A stretch of 64,000 nucleotides of DNA. It comes from Bacillota bacterium (GTDB lineage Bacteria > Bacillota > Dehalobacteriia > UBA4068). The position numbers were made by a program, and so were the translations under genes. Positions 1 through 8,245 of the stretch are shown here, one piece after another (the first letter of the stretch is position 1; every line of letters begins with the position of its first letter). The notes beneath the pieces were generated by a model, which was not told the origin of the DNA, did no database searches, and saw only the letters and a program-made list of their open reading frames with translations. The stretch covers positions 140,814 through 204,813 of the forward strand of contig JAILCQ010000009.1 in the NCBI GenBank assembly GCA_024679955.1. The letters run 5' to 3'.

Positions 1-331
1 CTGCCGCAAGCTGACCGACGACGGTTATCAGGAAGTCAAAATGCAATTGCCGGCCTTGATCACCGTCAACAAAGAGATCAATGTGCCTGGCCTTCCTTCC
101 ATGCAGGGCATTTTGAACACCTACGACGCGCCGGTCACCACCTATACGGTACCGGATCTGGACGTGGCTCCGGAATTGCTGGGCCTGGCCGGTTCTCCCA
201 CCCAGGTGGTACGCACCTTCATTCCCAATTTGACGATTGACAACGAATGGTTGACCGGTACGGTCAATCAGCAAGCGGACGCTTTGCTGAACCGTTTGAG
301 CGAACATAACATCATCGAGAAGGAGGGTTAA
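1..331 (+). CDS. etfB: Electron transfer flavoprotein beta subunit, C-terminal part (partial)
   Basis: The reading frame is open from base 2 and gives the last 109 residues; the start lies outside the window. EtfB forms a heterodimer with EtfA and, in anaerobes, carries electrons between acyl-CoA dehydrogenases and ferredoxin or quinone-linked acceptors. The stretch VKMQLPALITVNKEINVPGL matches the conserved EtfB segment of the form LPAxxTVxxxxNxPxxPS, and the immediate etfA partner supports the call. Its TAA is separated from the etfA ATG by one base, so the two are translationally coupled. A possible acyl-CoA dehydrogenase partner cannot be seen here. Confidence 0.9.
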   Translation, partial: CRKLTDDGYQEVKMQLPALITVNKEINVPGLPSMQGILNTYDAPVTTYTVPDLDVAPELLGLAGSPTQVVRTFIPNLTIDNEWLTGTVNQQADALLNRLSEHNIIEKEG

Positions 332-332
332 T

Positions 333-1535
333 ATGGCTTCCATTAAAGTTTTGACCGACGTCTGCACCGGTTGCGAAAGCTGCGTTTCCGCTTGTCCTTT
401 CGGCGCCATCGCCTTGAACGACGACGGCGTGGCGCAAATTGGCGATACTTGTACTTTGTGCGGTTCCTGCGTGGAGGCTTGCCCTTTTGAAGCGATCGAA
501 CTGACGAAGGACGAGGAAAAAACCGTTGATTTGAGCATGTGGCAAGGGATTTGGGTATTCTGTGAAATCGCCAACGGCGCTATGCGCGGCGTGGGCCCGG
601 AATTGCTGGGACAGGCCCGCAAGCTGGCGGATGAACTGCATACCGACGTGACTGCTTTGATCTTGGGCGATGCGGAAATCAAAGATTACGCGCCCGAACT
701 GATCGCCCGGGGGGCCGACAAAGTTTTGGCCGCCGTCAACCCCGGCTTGAAAGAATTGAACGATATCGCCTATACCGGCGTGGTTTATGAACTGGTGCAA
801 AAATATCATCCGGAAATCATCCTGATGGGCGCTACCGGTTTCGGCCGCTCCATGGCGCCGCGGGTGGCTGCCCGCCTGCGCACGGGCCTCACCGCGGACT
901 GCACCATATTGTCTGCGGATACGGAAAACCATTTGCTGCAGCAAACCCGTCCCGCTTTCGGCGGCAATTTGATGGCCACCATCATTTGCCCCAAACACCG
1001 CCCGCAAATCGCCACCGTGCGTCCCAAGGTGTTCGCGCCTTTGGCCGCCGATGAAACGCGGCATGGGGAATTGATCGTCGAAAACGTAAACCTGCCTAAA
1101 GATATTTTGATCGAAACCCTGAAGACCCTGAACGCCGAAGGCGAAGGCGTCAGCATCGCCGACGCTGATATCATCGTGGCCGTGGGCAAAGGCATCGGCT
1201 CCGCCAAGAACATCGCTTTGGCGGAACAGCTGGCGAACCTGCTGGGCGGCGCGGTAGCGGTTACCCGTCCCTTGGTGGACTTGGGCTGGTACGGCTATAC
1301 CCATCAGGTGGGCCAAACCGGTAAAACGGTTGCTCCCCGCCTGTATATCGCCTGCGGCATTTCCGGGGCGATCCAACACCTGGCGGGCATTGCCGCGGAA
1401 ACGGTGGTGGCGGTCAATAACGATCCGGACGCGCCGATTTTCTCCCATGCCCATTACGCTATCAACTGCGATTGCGTAGATTTCCTGCAGACCATGGTGG
1501 AAACCATCAAAGATAAAGGCTACAAAGCCGTATAA
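333..1535 (+). CDS. etfA: Electron transfer flavoprotein alpha subunit with N-terminal 2[4Fe-4S] ferredoxin domain
   Basis: A 400-residue EtfA that begins with a bacterial ferredoxin domain. Cysteines 11, 14, 17, 21 and 40, 43, 46, 50 make two CxxCxxCxxxCP clusters ([12 protein letters not shown] and [12 protein letters not shown]). The ETF alpha domain follows (about 70-250), and the FAD-binding C-terminus contains [19 protein letters not shown] and [15 protein letters not shown], typical of EtfA. Ordinary EtfA is about 310-330 residues, so the extra head accounts for the length. Ferredoxin-headed EtfA proteins occur in anaerobes, where the clusters probably pass electrons to or from the ETF flavin. 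The GAGGGTTAAT site overlaps the end of etfB. A strong terminator follows. Confidence 0.95.
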   Translation: MASIKVLTDVCTGCESCVSACPFGAIALNDDGVAQIGDTCTLCGSCVEACPFEAIELTKDEEKTVDLSMWQGIWVFCEIANGAMRGVGPELLGQARKLADELHTDVTALILGDAEIKDYAPELIARGADKVLAAVNPGLKELNDIAYTGVVYELVQKYHPEIILMGATGFGRSMAPRVAARLRTGLTADCTILSADTENHLLQQTRPAFGGNLMATIICPKHRPQIATVRPKVFAPLAADETRHGELIVENVNLPKDILIETLKTLNAEGEGVSIADADIIVAVGKGIGSAKNIALAEQLANLLGGAVAVTRPLVDLGWYGYTHQVGQTGKTVAPRLYIACGISGAIQHLAGIAAETVVAVNNDPDAPIFSHAHYAINCDCVDFLQTMVETIKDKGYKAV

Positions 1536-1578
1536 CCGACAGAAGATTTGTGGGAAAACCTACAAAAACAAAAAGAAA

Positions 1579-1624
1579 GCCGCTTACCGGCGGGAGGGGA
1601 AAATGCCGCCGGTAAGCGGCTTTT
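1579..1624 (+). terminator. Intrinsic terminator after etfBA
   Basis: A perfect 15-bp stem (1579-1593 with 1606-1620, arms GCCGCTTACCGGCGG and CCGCCGGTAAGCGGC) is followed by TTTT on the plus strand. It lies between convergent genes and may also stop minus-strand transcripts from the transporter gene, although the minus-strand T tract is weaker. Confidence 0.9.
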
Positions 1625-1670
1625 GCTATATTTGGCGCATAGGCCAAAGGACTGGCCTGGGGAAAATATC

Positions 1671-2312
1671 TTAGGCCCGGTCGTCTTTGACCAGATAGAC
1701 GCTGCCGAAGGACACGCTGGATACCAGATACTTGATGATCAGATTCATCCAGAACATGCTGACCAGGACCGGCAGGGGATAGCGGCCGTAAAAGGCGATG
1801 AGCAAAAAGATCAGCGTGTCGATGGGAATGGAAACGCCGTTGGAGGCCAATACCCGCAGCCATTGTTTTTTCTTGCCGTAACGGCGGTATACCCGGGCGT
1901 ATACTTGGGTATCGATCCACTCCGCTATGGTGGAGGCGGCAATGGAGCCGATCACCAGGCGAAAACCGGGGGTCAATACCAGCGCGTAGGCGCTTTGATC
2001 GCCGGCGGTGGGATCGGCGGGCAAAACAGAAACCAGCCATACAAAGGCGAACAGGGCCAGATTGACCGCCGCCGACAAAAGGATCACCAGCTGGGCTATG
2101 CTTTTGCCGGCCTTTTTATGTAAGACGTCCCGCATAGTAAAGGTGAAGGGATAGAGCAGGGTGCCGCCGTCCACCGCCAAAGCGCCGACGGCAAGAATGC
2201 GCAGAGAGCCTAAATTGGAGTAAATAATCATAGCGATATACAGCACGGATACGATCAGTATATGCCGTATCCGCCGCTGTTGTTCCTGGTTGGATAGAGT
2301 CATTTCTTTCAA
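1671..2312 (-). CDS. Queuosine precursor transporter (QPTR/YhhQ, DUF165 family)
   Basis: 213 residues with about six hydrophobic segments. The family-like features are the N-terminal SNLGSLRIL, the AVDGGTLLYPFTFTMRDVLHK segment (AxxxGxxxYPxxFxxxDVxxE in the family), and EWIDTQVYARVYR plus SNGVSIPIDTLIF in the second half. Members import queuine, preQ0 or preQ1 for tRNA queuosine modification; which one is used here cannot be read. The start is probably TTG at 2312, overlapping the rlmB stop (TTGA), because GAGGTG sits 7 nt upstream of it; an ATG at 2303 has only a weak site. It is the last gene of the pepF-rlmB operon. No preQ1 riboswitch is apparent. Confidence 0.82.
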   Translation of the reverse strand: MKEMTLSNQEQQRRIRHILIVSVLYIAMIIYSNLGSLRILAVGALAVDGGTLLYPFTFTMRDVLHKKAGKSIAQLVILLSAAVNLALFAFVWLVSVLPADPTAGDQSAYALVLTPGFRLVIGSIAASTIAEWIDTQVYARVYRRYGKKKQWLRVLASNGVSIPIDTLIFLLIAFYGRYPLPVLVSMFWMNLIIKYLVSSVSFGSVYLVKDDRA

Positions 2313-3058
2313 GATGATGCACCTCGTTTTCTTGCAGCTTCATATAACAGGATGCCTGCAGCCACGGATACGTTCAGGGAGCCCACTTGCCCCTGCATGG
2401 GGATGCTGGCAATGAAATCGCAATGCTTGCGCACCAGCGGCGACAGCCCCTTGCCCTCGCTGCCCATCACCAAAGCGATGGGGCCGCTCATATCCACCTG
2501 CCATAAGCATTGGCCCTGCATATCGCCGCCGATGATCCAAAAGCCCTGTTTTTTCAGTTCTTCTATGGTTTGCGTCAGATTGGAGACCCGGGCCACCGGC
2601 AGATAATTGACCGCCCCGGCGGAAGTCCGCATCACCGTGTCGTTCAAAGGGGCGGCGTTGCGCTTGGGCACAATCGCGCCGGTGGCACCGGCGGCCAGGG
2701 CGGTGCGGAGGATCGCGCCCAGGTTGTGGGGATCTTCGATATCATCCAGCAGCAGCAGCAGCGGCTGGGGATCTTCCGCGGCTTTCGCCAGTATATCCGC
2801 CAAATCCACATAATCGCAGGCCGCAGCTTCCGCCGCCACGCCTCTGGCCCCGTCGCCGGCGATTTTCGCCAATTGCCGTTTGTCGATCTGGCCATAGGGG
2901 ATATTGGCTTCGGCGGCCAGGCGCATGATTTGTCCCGCCACATGGCGATCCAGGTCGCCGGCGATAAAAATGCGGATCAAAGGCTGCCCGCTTTTCAATG
3001 CCTCCAGAACCTTGTTTTTGCCGCATATATAGCGTTTTTCTTTTTCTTCTCCGTTCAT
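2309..3058 (-). CDS. rlmB: TrmH/SpoU-family rRNA 2'-O-methyltransferase, probably 23S rRNA Gm2251 methyltransferase
   Basis: 249 residues. The N-terminal SpoU substrate-binding domain (about 8-85; YICGKNKVLEAL) is followed by the SPOUT knotted methyltransferase domain. The three SpoU motifs are visible: DPHNLGAILRTALAAGATG (motif 1), IALVMGSEGKGLSPLVRKHC (motif 2) and IPMQGQVGSLNVSVAAGILL (motif 3). The enzyme methylates a guanosine ribose with SAM; Gm2251 specificity is inferred from resemblance to RlmB. Its ATG overlaps the pepF TGA (ATGA), and its own TGA overlaps the start of the transporter gene, so three genes are translationally coupled. Confidence 0.88.
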   Translation of the reverse strand: MNGEEKEKRYICGKNKVLEALKSGQPLIRIFIAGDLDRHVAGQIMRLAAEANIPYGQIDKRQLAKIAGDGARGVAAEAAACDYVDLADILAKAAEDPQPLLLLLDDIEDPHNLGAILRTALAAGATGAIVPKRNAAPLNDTVMRTSAGAVNYLPVARVSNLTQTIEELKKQGFWIIGGDMQGQCLWQVDMSGPIALVMGSEGKGLSPLVRKHCDFIASIPMQGQVGSLNVSVAAGILLYEAARKRGASS

Positions 3059-4866
3059 TGCAATCCTTTCGCCAGTTGTTCCAATCTTTGCCGGAAGAGA
3101 GACATGGCGGCTTCCAACGGTTCCGCTTTCGTCATGTCCACGCCGGCGCCTTTTAACAAATCGATGGGATCGGCACTGCAGCCGCCGCTTAAGAAACGCA
3201 GATAGTTTTGCCGGTTGGCCTCGGCGGTTTGCGGGTCTTTATGCAGAAGGCCCTGGGCCAGGGCGCAGGCGGCGGAAAAACCGGTGGCGTATTTGTAAAC
3301 GTAAAATGCCCGGTAAAAATGGGGGATGCGCATCCATTCCCTGGCGATCTTTTCGTCGATCTCCACTTCATCGCCGAAATAATCCTGGTTCAGCCGGTAA
3401 TACATGTCGTTCAGGCTTTGGCTGCTCAGGGATTCGCCCTGTTCCGTCAATTGATGGGTTTTCCACTCGAATTCGGCGAACATCGTTTGCCGGAACACCG
3501 TGGCGCGGAATTCTTCCAAAAAGTGATTGAGCAGGGCCAGACGGGTGGGTTCGTCTTCGGTATGGGCCAGCATGTATTCGATCAGCAGGTTTTCATTGAC
3601 GGTGCTGGCCACTTCCGCCACGAAGATGCGGTAATTGCCGTATACATAGGGTTGATGGGTGTGGGTGTACCAGGAATGCATGGAATGTCCGGCTTCATGG
3701 GCCAGGGTAAACACGCCGTTTAAATTGTCCTGGTAGTTTAAAAGGATATAGGGGTCCGTTGCATAACAGCCGGAAGAATACGCGCCGGAAGTCTTGCCCT
3801 TGTTTTCGTAAACGTCCACCCAGCCGTTTTCCAGGCCATGCCGCAATTGCTGCGTATATTCTGCGCCCAAGGGGCTAAGGGCCTGCAAAACGATTTGCTT
3901 TGCCTGTTGGTAATCGTATTTTTTATGCAGATCCGGCAGCAAAGGGGTATACAGATCATACATATGCAATTCATCCAGCCCCAAAGCCCGCCGGCGGACC
4001 TGCAGATACCGGGCCAAATCCCCCAGGTGGCTGCGGACGGTATCGATCAATTGCCGGTAGACCTGGCGAGGGATATGATCGCCGTCCAGAGAGGCCGCCA
4101 AAGCGTCTTCGTATTTGCGGCAGCGGGCGTAAAAAACGTCCTTTTTTACCGAGGCGGTATAAATGGCGCCTACCGTATTGCTGAAATTGCCGAAGGTATC
4201 GTACATGGCGTCGAAAGCCTGTTGCCGCACGCTGCGCTTGGCGGATTGCAGGAAACGGATAAAGTTGCCGTGGCTAAGCTGTTCTTTTTCGCCGTTTTCA
4301 TTGGTGATTTCCGGGAACTGCAGGTCGGCGTCGGCCAGCATGCTGTAGATCGTATCAAAGGAAGAGGCCATTTCGCCGCAATGGGCCAAAAGCATCTCTT
4401 CCTCCGGGGATAGGGTATGCTTTTTCATGCGGGTGATCTCTTCCACGGCGTGGCGGTATACCGCCACACGGGGGTCCTGCAAATAGCTTTCCACCGTTTC
4501 CTCCGGCAAGGCGGACAGCTCCGGCGCAAAAAAGGAAAGCTCCGCGTTGGCCTGTACCGCCAGGGATTCTACGGCATTGAACATTTCCTGATACTTGGCA
4601 ACGGTATTGTCCTCGTCCCGGCGCATGGCAGCATAAACGAAGGCTTTTTCCAGCACCAGGGACAGATCGTCCTGATAGCGCAGGCAATCGTAGAAAATAT
4701 CTGCGCCTTGGGATAATTTGCCTTTGTATTGGGCCGCTTCCGTCAGTTTTTGCCGGATGGCGGCGCAATCTTCTTGCCATGCTTCATCGGTTGCATAAAT
4801 CTTTTCTATATCCCATTTGTATTCAGCCGGGATATCGCTTCTTTTGGGCGGTTTCTTACCGCTCAT
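3055..4866 (-). CDS. pepF: Oligoendopeptidase F (M3 metallopeptidase)
   Basis: 603 residues, the usual size for PepF. The zinc motif HEAGHSMHSWY (HExxH) lies near residue 390, with the downstream glutamate in the FVAEVASTVNENLL segment that supplies the third ligand in M3 enzymes. PepF is a cytoplasmic endopeptidase that cuts short oligopeptides. The open frame extends to 4890, but ATG 4866 is the better start: CAGGAGGTG lies 6 nt upstream, and the earlier codons have no ribosome site. It is the first gene of the pepF-rlmB-transporter operon. Confidence 0.93.
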   Translation of the reverse strand: MSGKKPPKRSDIPAEYKWDIEKIYATDEAWQEDCAAIRQKLTEAAQYKGKLSQGADIFYDCLRYQDDLSLVLEKAFVYAAMRRDEDNTVAKYQEMFNAVESLAVQANAELSFFAPELSALPEETVESYLQDPRVAVYRHAVEEITRMKKHTLSPEEEMLLAHCGEMASSFDTIYSMLADADLQFPEITNENGEKEQLSHGNFIRFLQSAKRSVRQQAFDAMYDTFGNFSNTVGAIYTASVKKDVFYARCRKYEDALAASLDGDHIPRQVYRQLIDTVRSHLGDLARYLQVRRRALGLDELHMYDLYTPLLPDLHKKYDYQQAKQIVLQALSPLGAEYTQQLRHGLENGWVDVYENKGKTSGAYSSGCYATDPYILLNYQDNLNGVFTLAHEAGHSMHSWYTHTHQPYVYGNYRIFVAEVASTVNENLLIEYMLAHTEDEPTRLALLNHFLEEFRATVFRQTMFAEFEWKTHQLTEQGESLSSQSLNDMYYRLNQDYFGDEVEIDEKIAREWMRIPHFYRAFYVYKYATGFSAACALAQGLLHKDPQTAEANRQNYLRFLSGGCSADPIDLLKGAGVDMTKAEPLEAAMSLFRQRLEQLAKGLQ

Positions 4867-4970
4867 ATCCGCACCTCCTGTTCTATCCACACAAGAACCG
4901 GAGCCTACCGGCCCCGGTCCTCGATAATCAACGCCTGAATATACGATACTTAGGCAGGAATTGGTTCCCG

Positions 4971-6464
4971 TCAGTCTTGCTTTTGGGATATGTCGCCGTT
5001 GCCTGCAGCCTCGCCGGTCAAGCGTTTTTCCAGCTCCGCCACTTTGCGCAGGATCTCATTCATGATGTCGTCGCCGGAAGCCGCGTCGCTTTGTCTTTGG
5101 CTGGCGGCCAATTCCAATTCTTCCGCAAAACGTTCCCAACGATTGGGCACGGCGTTTTCCTTTTCGGCGATGGGGCTGCCGTCGCTTTCTTCTTGTTTTT
5201 CCCCATCCGCAGTCAAATTATGTTTTGCTTCTTCGCGTATTTCCGTATCGTCCGTATTGCCGGCGTCGCCTCCATTGCCGGAGGCCGCCTCTGTTTCGGT
5301 TTTTCCCATGGCGGCGGGTTTCGATCCGTCGTCCACGATGCCGTAAGGCAGATCCAAGCCCAAATCCTTGCCGGCAGTGGGCTGCAGCGGCGCTTGAGGC
5401 GGCTGGAAAATTTCGCTTACCAAAGGCTTATCCGGCGTTTCCAAACCGGCGTCCGGCGTGTCTTTCAGCCACATTTGGCGGCGACCATCCGTTGCCGCGG
5501 CGTCGCCGGAGGCAGGCGGGGCCGTTTGTTCAACCGTTGCCGCAGCGGTTTCGGCGGCAGGCGCAAAGGCATCCGCCGTTTCCGTCGTTTCTGCGGCCTC
5601 CGCTGCCGGCTGTTCCGCTATGGACGCAAAGGGATCGACCCGGGAGGGCGCAGGGTATTCCGCCGTTTCCATAAATTCCTCCGCCGCCGCTTCTTCCCCG
5701 GAGGCGATGGCTTCGGCCAGAGACGTCGCCAGAGCTTCCGCCGCATCCATGGCTTCCTCCGCCGGCTGTTCTTCCCCGGAGAAATCTGCGGCGTCTGCCG
5801 CTGCGTCCAAGGCATCTCCTATGTTGTCCGCCCCTGCGGCCACGGCTGCCGCAGCAGCCAGTTTCTCCGCCGCGGCGGCTTCTTTTGCCTGGCGTTTGGC
5901 CAGACGTTTTTGCGCTCTCCGCTCTTTGCGGCTAAGCTTTGGCGTTTGCTCTTGCAGCAGATCCGGCTGCGGCTCGCCGGCTTCGTTTTCGCTGTAGCCG
6001 TCGTAGCTTTCGGCTTCGTTTTCGCTGTCGCCGTCGTAGCTTTCGGCTTCGTTTTCGTTATAGCCGTCGTAGCTTTCGACTTCATTTTCGCTGTTGCCGT
6101 CATAGCTTTCGCTATCGTATGCGCCGTCGCTTTCTTCCGCGGCCGTTTCTTCGGATTTCCGGCGGCCCCAACGGGAACGTTTGGCTTTGGCCGGCGTTTC
6201 CTGGGGTTGCGATTCCGCGGCCGCGTCGGCGTTTACGCTATTGCTTTTGCGGACGAAATCCACGATGGCGGCTCTTTCTTCATCCGTCTCCGCGTTTTGA
6301 TAAAGATTGATCAACGTTTCGTCGCCGCTGCTTAAAATCAAGGCGATTTCTTTATCTTCATCAGGCACGGTATTCTCGTTGTCTTTGCCCAGCCGGAAAA
6401 AGGTAATGAAGGCAACGGCCAAAATGGCGGCTCCTACGGCCAAGGCGATCAGTAATTGTTCCAT
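4971..6464 (-). CDS. Membrane-anchored acidic Ala/Glu-rich protein with 11-residue tandem repeats, unknown function
   Basis: 497 residues. Residues 1-22 (MEQLLIALAVGAAILAVAFI...) form one transmembrane anchor. A short folded-looking part follows (about 30-70; ALILSSGDETLINLYQNAET). Then comes a long low-complexity, strongly acidic region with four tandem copies of SYDGxSENEAE, a basic patch (KLSRKERRAQKRLAKRQAKE), and a C-terminal predicted helix (NEILRKVAELEKRLTG). ATG 6464 is chosen because AAGGAG lies about 10 nt upstream and the membrane segment begins there; the open frame reaches 6524. I recognise no family. It sits between pepF and the PepV gene on the same strand. The long plus-strand open frame across it is a shadow. 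Confidence 0.75.
   Translation of the reverse strand: MEQLLIALAVGAAILAVAFITFFRLGKDNENTVPDEDKEIALILSSGDETLINLYQNAETDEERAAIVDFVRKSNSVNADAAAESQPQETPAKAKRSRWGRRKSEETAAEESDGAYDSESYDGNSENEVESYDGYNENEAESYDGDSENEAESYDGYSENEAGEPQPDLLQEQTPKLSRKERRAQKRLAKRQAKEAAAAEKLAAAAAVAAGADNIGDALDAAADAADFSGEEQPAEEAMDAAEALATSLAEAIASGEEAAAEEFMETAEYPAPSRVDPFASIAEQPAAEAAETTETADAFAPAAETAAATVEQTAPPASGDAAATDGRRQMWLKDTPDAGLETPDKPLVSEIFQPPQAPLQPTAGKDLGLDLPYGIVDDGSKPAAMGKTETEAASGNGGDAGNTDDTEIREEAKHNLTADGEKQEESDGSPIAEKENAVPNRWERFAEELELAASQRQSDAASGDDIMNEILRKVAELEKRLTGEAAGNGDISQKQD
5981..6112. repeat. Four tandem 33-bp repeats inside the acidic membrane protein gene
   Basis: Units at 5981-6013, 6014-6046, 6047-6079 and 6080-6112 differ by only a few bases. 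Each encodes one 11-residue SYDGxxENExE block on the minus strand. Their near identity at DNA level suggests recent duplication and possible copy-number variation between strains. Confidence 0.9.
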
Positions 6465-6489
6465 AAGTTCAGGACTCCTTCGTAGCGAT

Positions 6490-7926
6490 TTACAAATTTG
6501 CCAATTCCCAGATCGCTTCCCCATAGATAAGCGACAATTGGCGAAGAACGGCGCAGGGGATATATTCGTCGTTTTGATGGACGCGGAAATCTGTATGAGG
6601 AGATTCCGGACCGAAAGCTAGAAAATTGTCTATGGCGCGGGCAAAAGTGCCGCCGCCGATAATCAGGCCGGGGCTGTCGTCCCCGGTATGCCGGCGATAT
6701 ATGGAAAGCAAAGTTTGGGCCAAAGGAGAATCCTCCGATGTATACATAGGCTCTTTGGCGGCAAAATCTTCTATTTCCAGTGCTTCGGCTTCTGCCAGTT
6801 GCTGCAGCTTTTTTTTATAGAAGCCGGAACGCTGCCTTACGGGAAAACGGCAATCGGTGGTGACCGACGCGCCGCCGCCGTCCATATGCAAAAGGGTGGG
6901 CGAGGCGGTAAGGGTACATTCGGAATCTCCATCCTGTATGCCCAAGGTCGCGCCGTATTTGTCGTCGGCATAAAGCCGGGCCGCCGTAGCCAGGAAACGG
7001 CTCGCGCCGGCCGGGGCAAAATCTCCCGAAGCCAGCAGGGAAAACAGCAAAGCGATGGCGTTGACGCCCCGTTCCGGCATGGAAGCATGGGCTGCTTTAC
7101 CAAAAGCGGTCAGTACCGTTTCCCCACCCGCCTCCGCCAGGGAAAAGCGGTCTTTTTGCGGATGCCTGCCGATCAACGCGGCCAATGTTTCCCGGACATG
7201 GGGGCCGGAAACAAAACGGGCTCGGGCTTTTGCGGGAATGATATTGGAGGCTTCGCCGCCGTCCGCAGACAGCAAACGGGGTTGGGGACCGGCGCTGTCC
7301 TGCCAGCGGGCGGTAAAACGCCAATGGATGATGCCCTTTTCACCGCAAACCAAAGGAAAACGGGCGTCGGGCACAAATCCCATTTTCGGCGGGGGATAGT
7401 CTTGTAAATAATGCTGTATGCAGCGAAAACCGTTTTCTTCGTCCAGGCCGATGATCAGGCGCACGGTTTGCGGCGGGCGCAAACCCATATCTGCCAGGGC
7501 TTTCATGGCGAACAGGCAAGCCAAAGTAGGGCCTTTGTCGTCCGTAGCGCCCCGTCCGTACAGATTGCCGTCTTCCACCCGGGCCTGCCAGGGGGAATGC
7601 CGCCAATCCGCGGCGGCGGCCGGCACCACGTCGATATGCCCCAAAACGCCCACCCCGGCCTGTTGCGCCAGGGCGCTGTTTTCACCCGGCCAGTCGATCA
7701 CGCCGCAGTAGCCGTCCACATTGTAGACGGAAAAGCCCCAGGAGGCAGCCAGCCGCAAACAAAAGTCCAGGGCTTCGGCCAGGTCCCGGCCGAAAGGCTG
7801 CCCCGGTGCGGGGGTTCCTTTCACCGTAGGAAAGGATATTAAGCGGATCAAAGTCTGCTCTAAGCTGGGGTAGAGAGCGTCCAGCGTTTCTGCCAGCCGT
7901 TGTTGAAATCCTTCGCAGTCGTTCAT
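6490..7926 (-). CDS. pepV: M20-family dipeptidase, PepV/Sapep type
   Basis: 478 residues, close to the usual 465-475 of PepV. The metal and catalytic motifs of M20 are present: GHIDVVP (His97, Asp99), GRGATDDKGP (bridging Asp130 region), DEEN (residues 162-165; catalytic Glu and metal Glu), and the C-terminal HQNDEYIP. An internal lid domain lies between (about 190-380). It should cleave dipeptides with a free N-terminus using two zinc ions. The open frame runs to 8331, but ATG 7926 is correct: GGAG stands 8 nt upstream and homology begins there. The extra upstream frame covers an AT-rich intergenic region. Confidence 0.9.
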   Translation of the reverse strand: MNDCEGFQQRLAETLDALYPSLEQTLIRLISFPTVKGTPAPGQPFGRDLAEALDFCLRLAASWGFSVYNVDGYCGVIDWPGENSALAQQAGVGVLGHIDVVPAAAADWRHSPWQARVEDGNLYGRGATDDKGPTLACLFAMKALADMGLRPPQTVRLIIGLDEENGFRCIQHYLQDYPPPKMGFVPDARFPLVCGEKGIIHWRFTARWQDSAGPQPRLLSADGGEASNIIPAKARARFVSGPHVRETLAALIGRHPQKDRFSLAEAGGETVLTAFGKAAHASMPERGVNAIALLFSLLASGDFAPAGASRFLATAARLYADDKYGATLGIQDGDSECTLTASPTLLHMDGGGASVTTDCRFPVRQRSGFYKKKLQQLAEAEALEIEDFAAKEPMYTSEDSPLAQTLLSIYRRHTGDDSPGLIIGGGTFARAIDNFLAFGPESPHTDFRVHQNDEYIPCAVLRQLSLIYGEAIWELANL

Positions 7927-8245
7927 GGTCTTTTCTCCACGTAGCTTATCCGATGAAAGCGGAGACGTCAGGAAAGAAATGCCCCGCTTTATATTAATAA
8001 ATATTCTATTTAATATTCTATTTTTATCGTTGGCTTCCTCTTTTTGCGGATAAATATCAGCCAAAGTTACCAAGAAAAAGAGGATTTTGAAAGCTTTTTG
8101 AGGAAATAGAAGTACTGGGCATATCGTAGAGTTTTTGTATACTTTCCTTTGCATGGCCCGGAAATCGAAAAGATGCGCGTGAAAAACAGATCCTGATTTT
8201 TCCGCTTTTATACTAGAGTTTTTGCTAACGGAAAGGCCGAAAAAT
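7927..8245. other. Divergent intergenic region between pepV and the GerMN gene
   Basis: 319 bp, AT-rich near pepV. It holds a perfect 12-bp tandem direct repeat (see 8000-8023) and two TATACT hexamers (8138-8143 and 8209-8214) with no good -35 partners. No RNA gene or short coding frame is convincing. Confidence 0.5.
8000..8023. repeat. Tandem 12-bp direct repeat upstream of pepV
   Basis: AATATTCTATTT occurs twice without a gap (8000-8011 and 8012-8023), about 75 bp before the pepV start. It could be a regulator site or an AT-rich promoter element; no known operator is matched. Confidence 0.6.

Noticed and set aside
4779-6335. 518-codon plus-strand frame opposite the acidic repeat protein
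   Set aside because: Arg/Phe/Gly-rich shadow that mirrors the repeats; the minus-strand frame has a proper start, membrane anchor and ribosome site.
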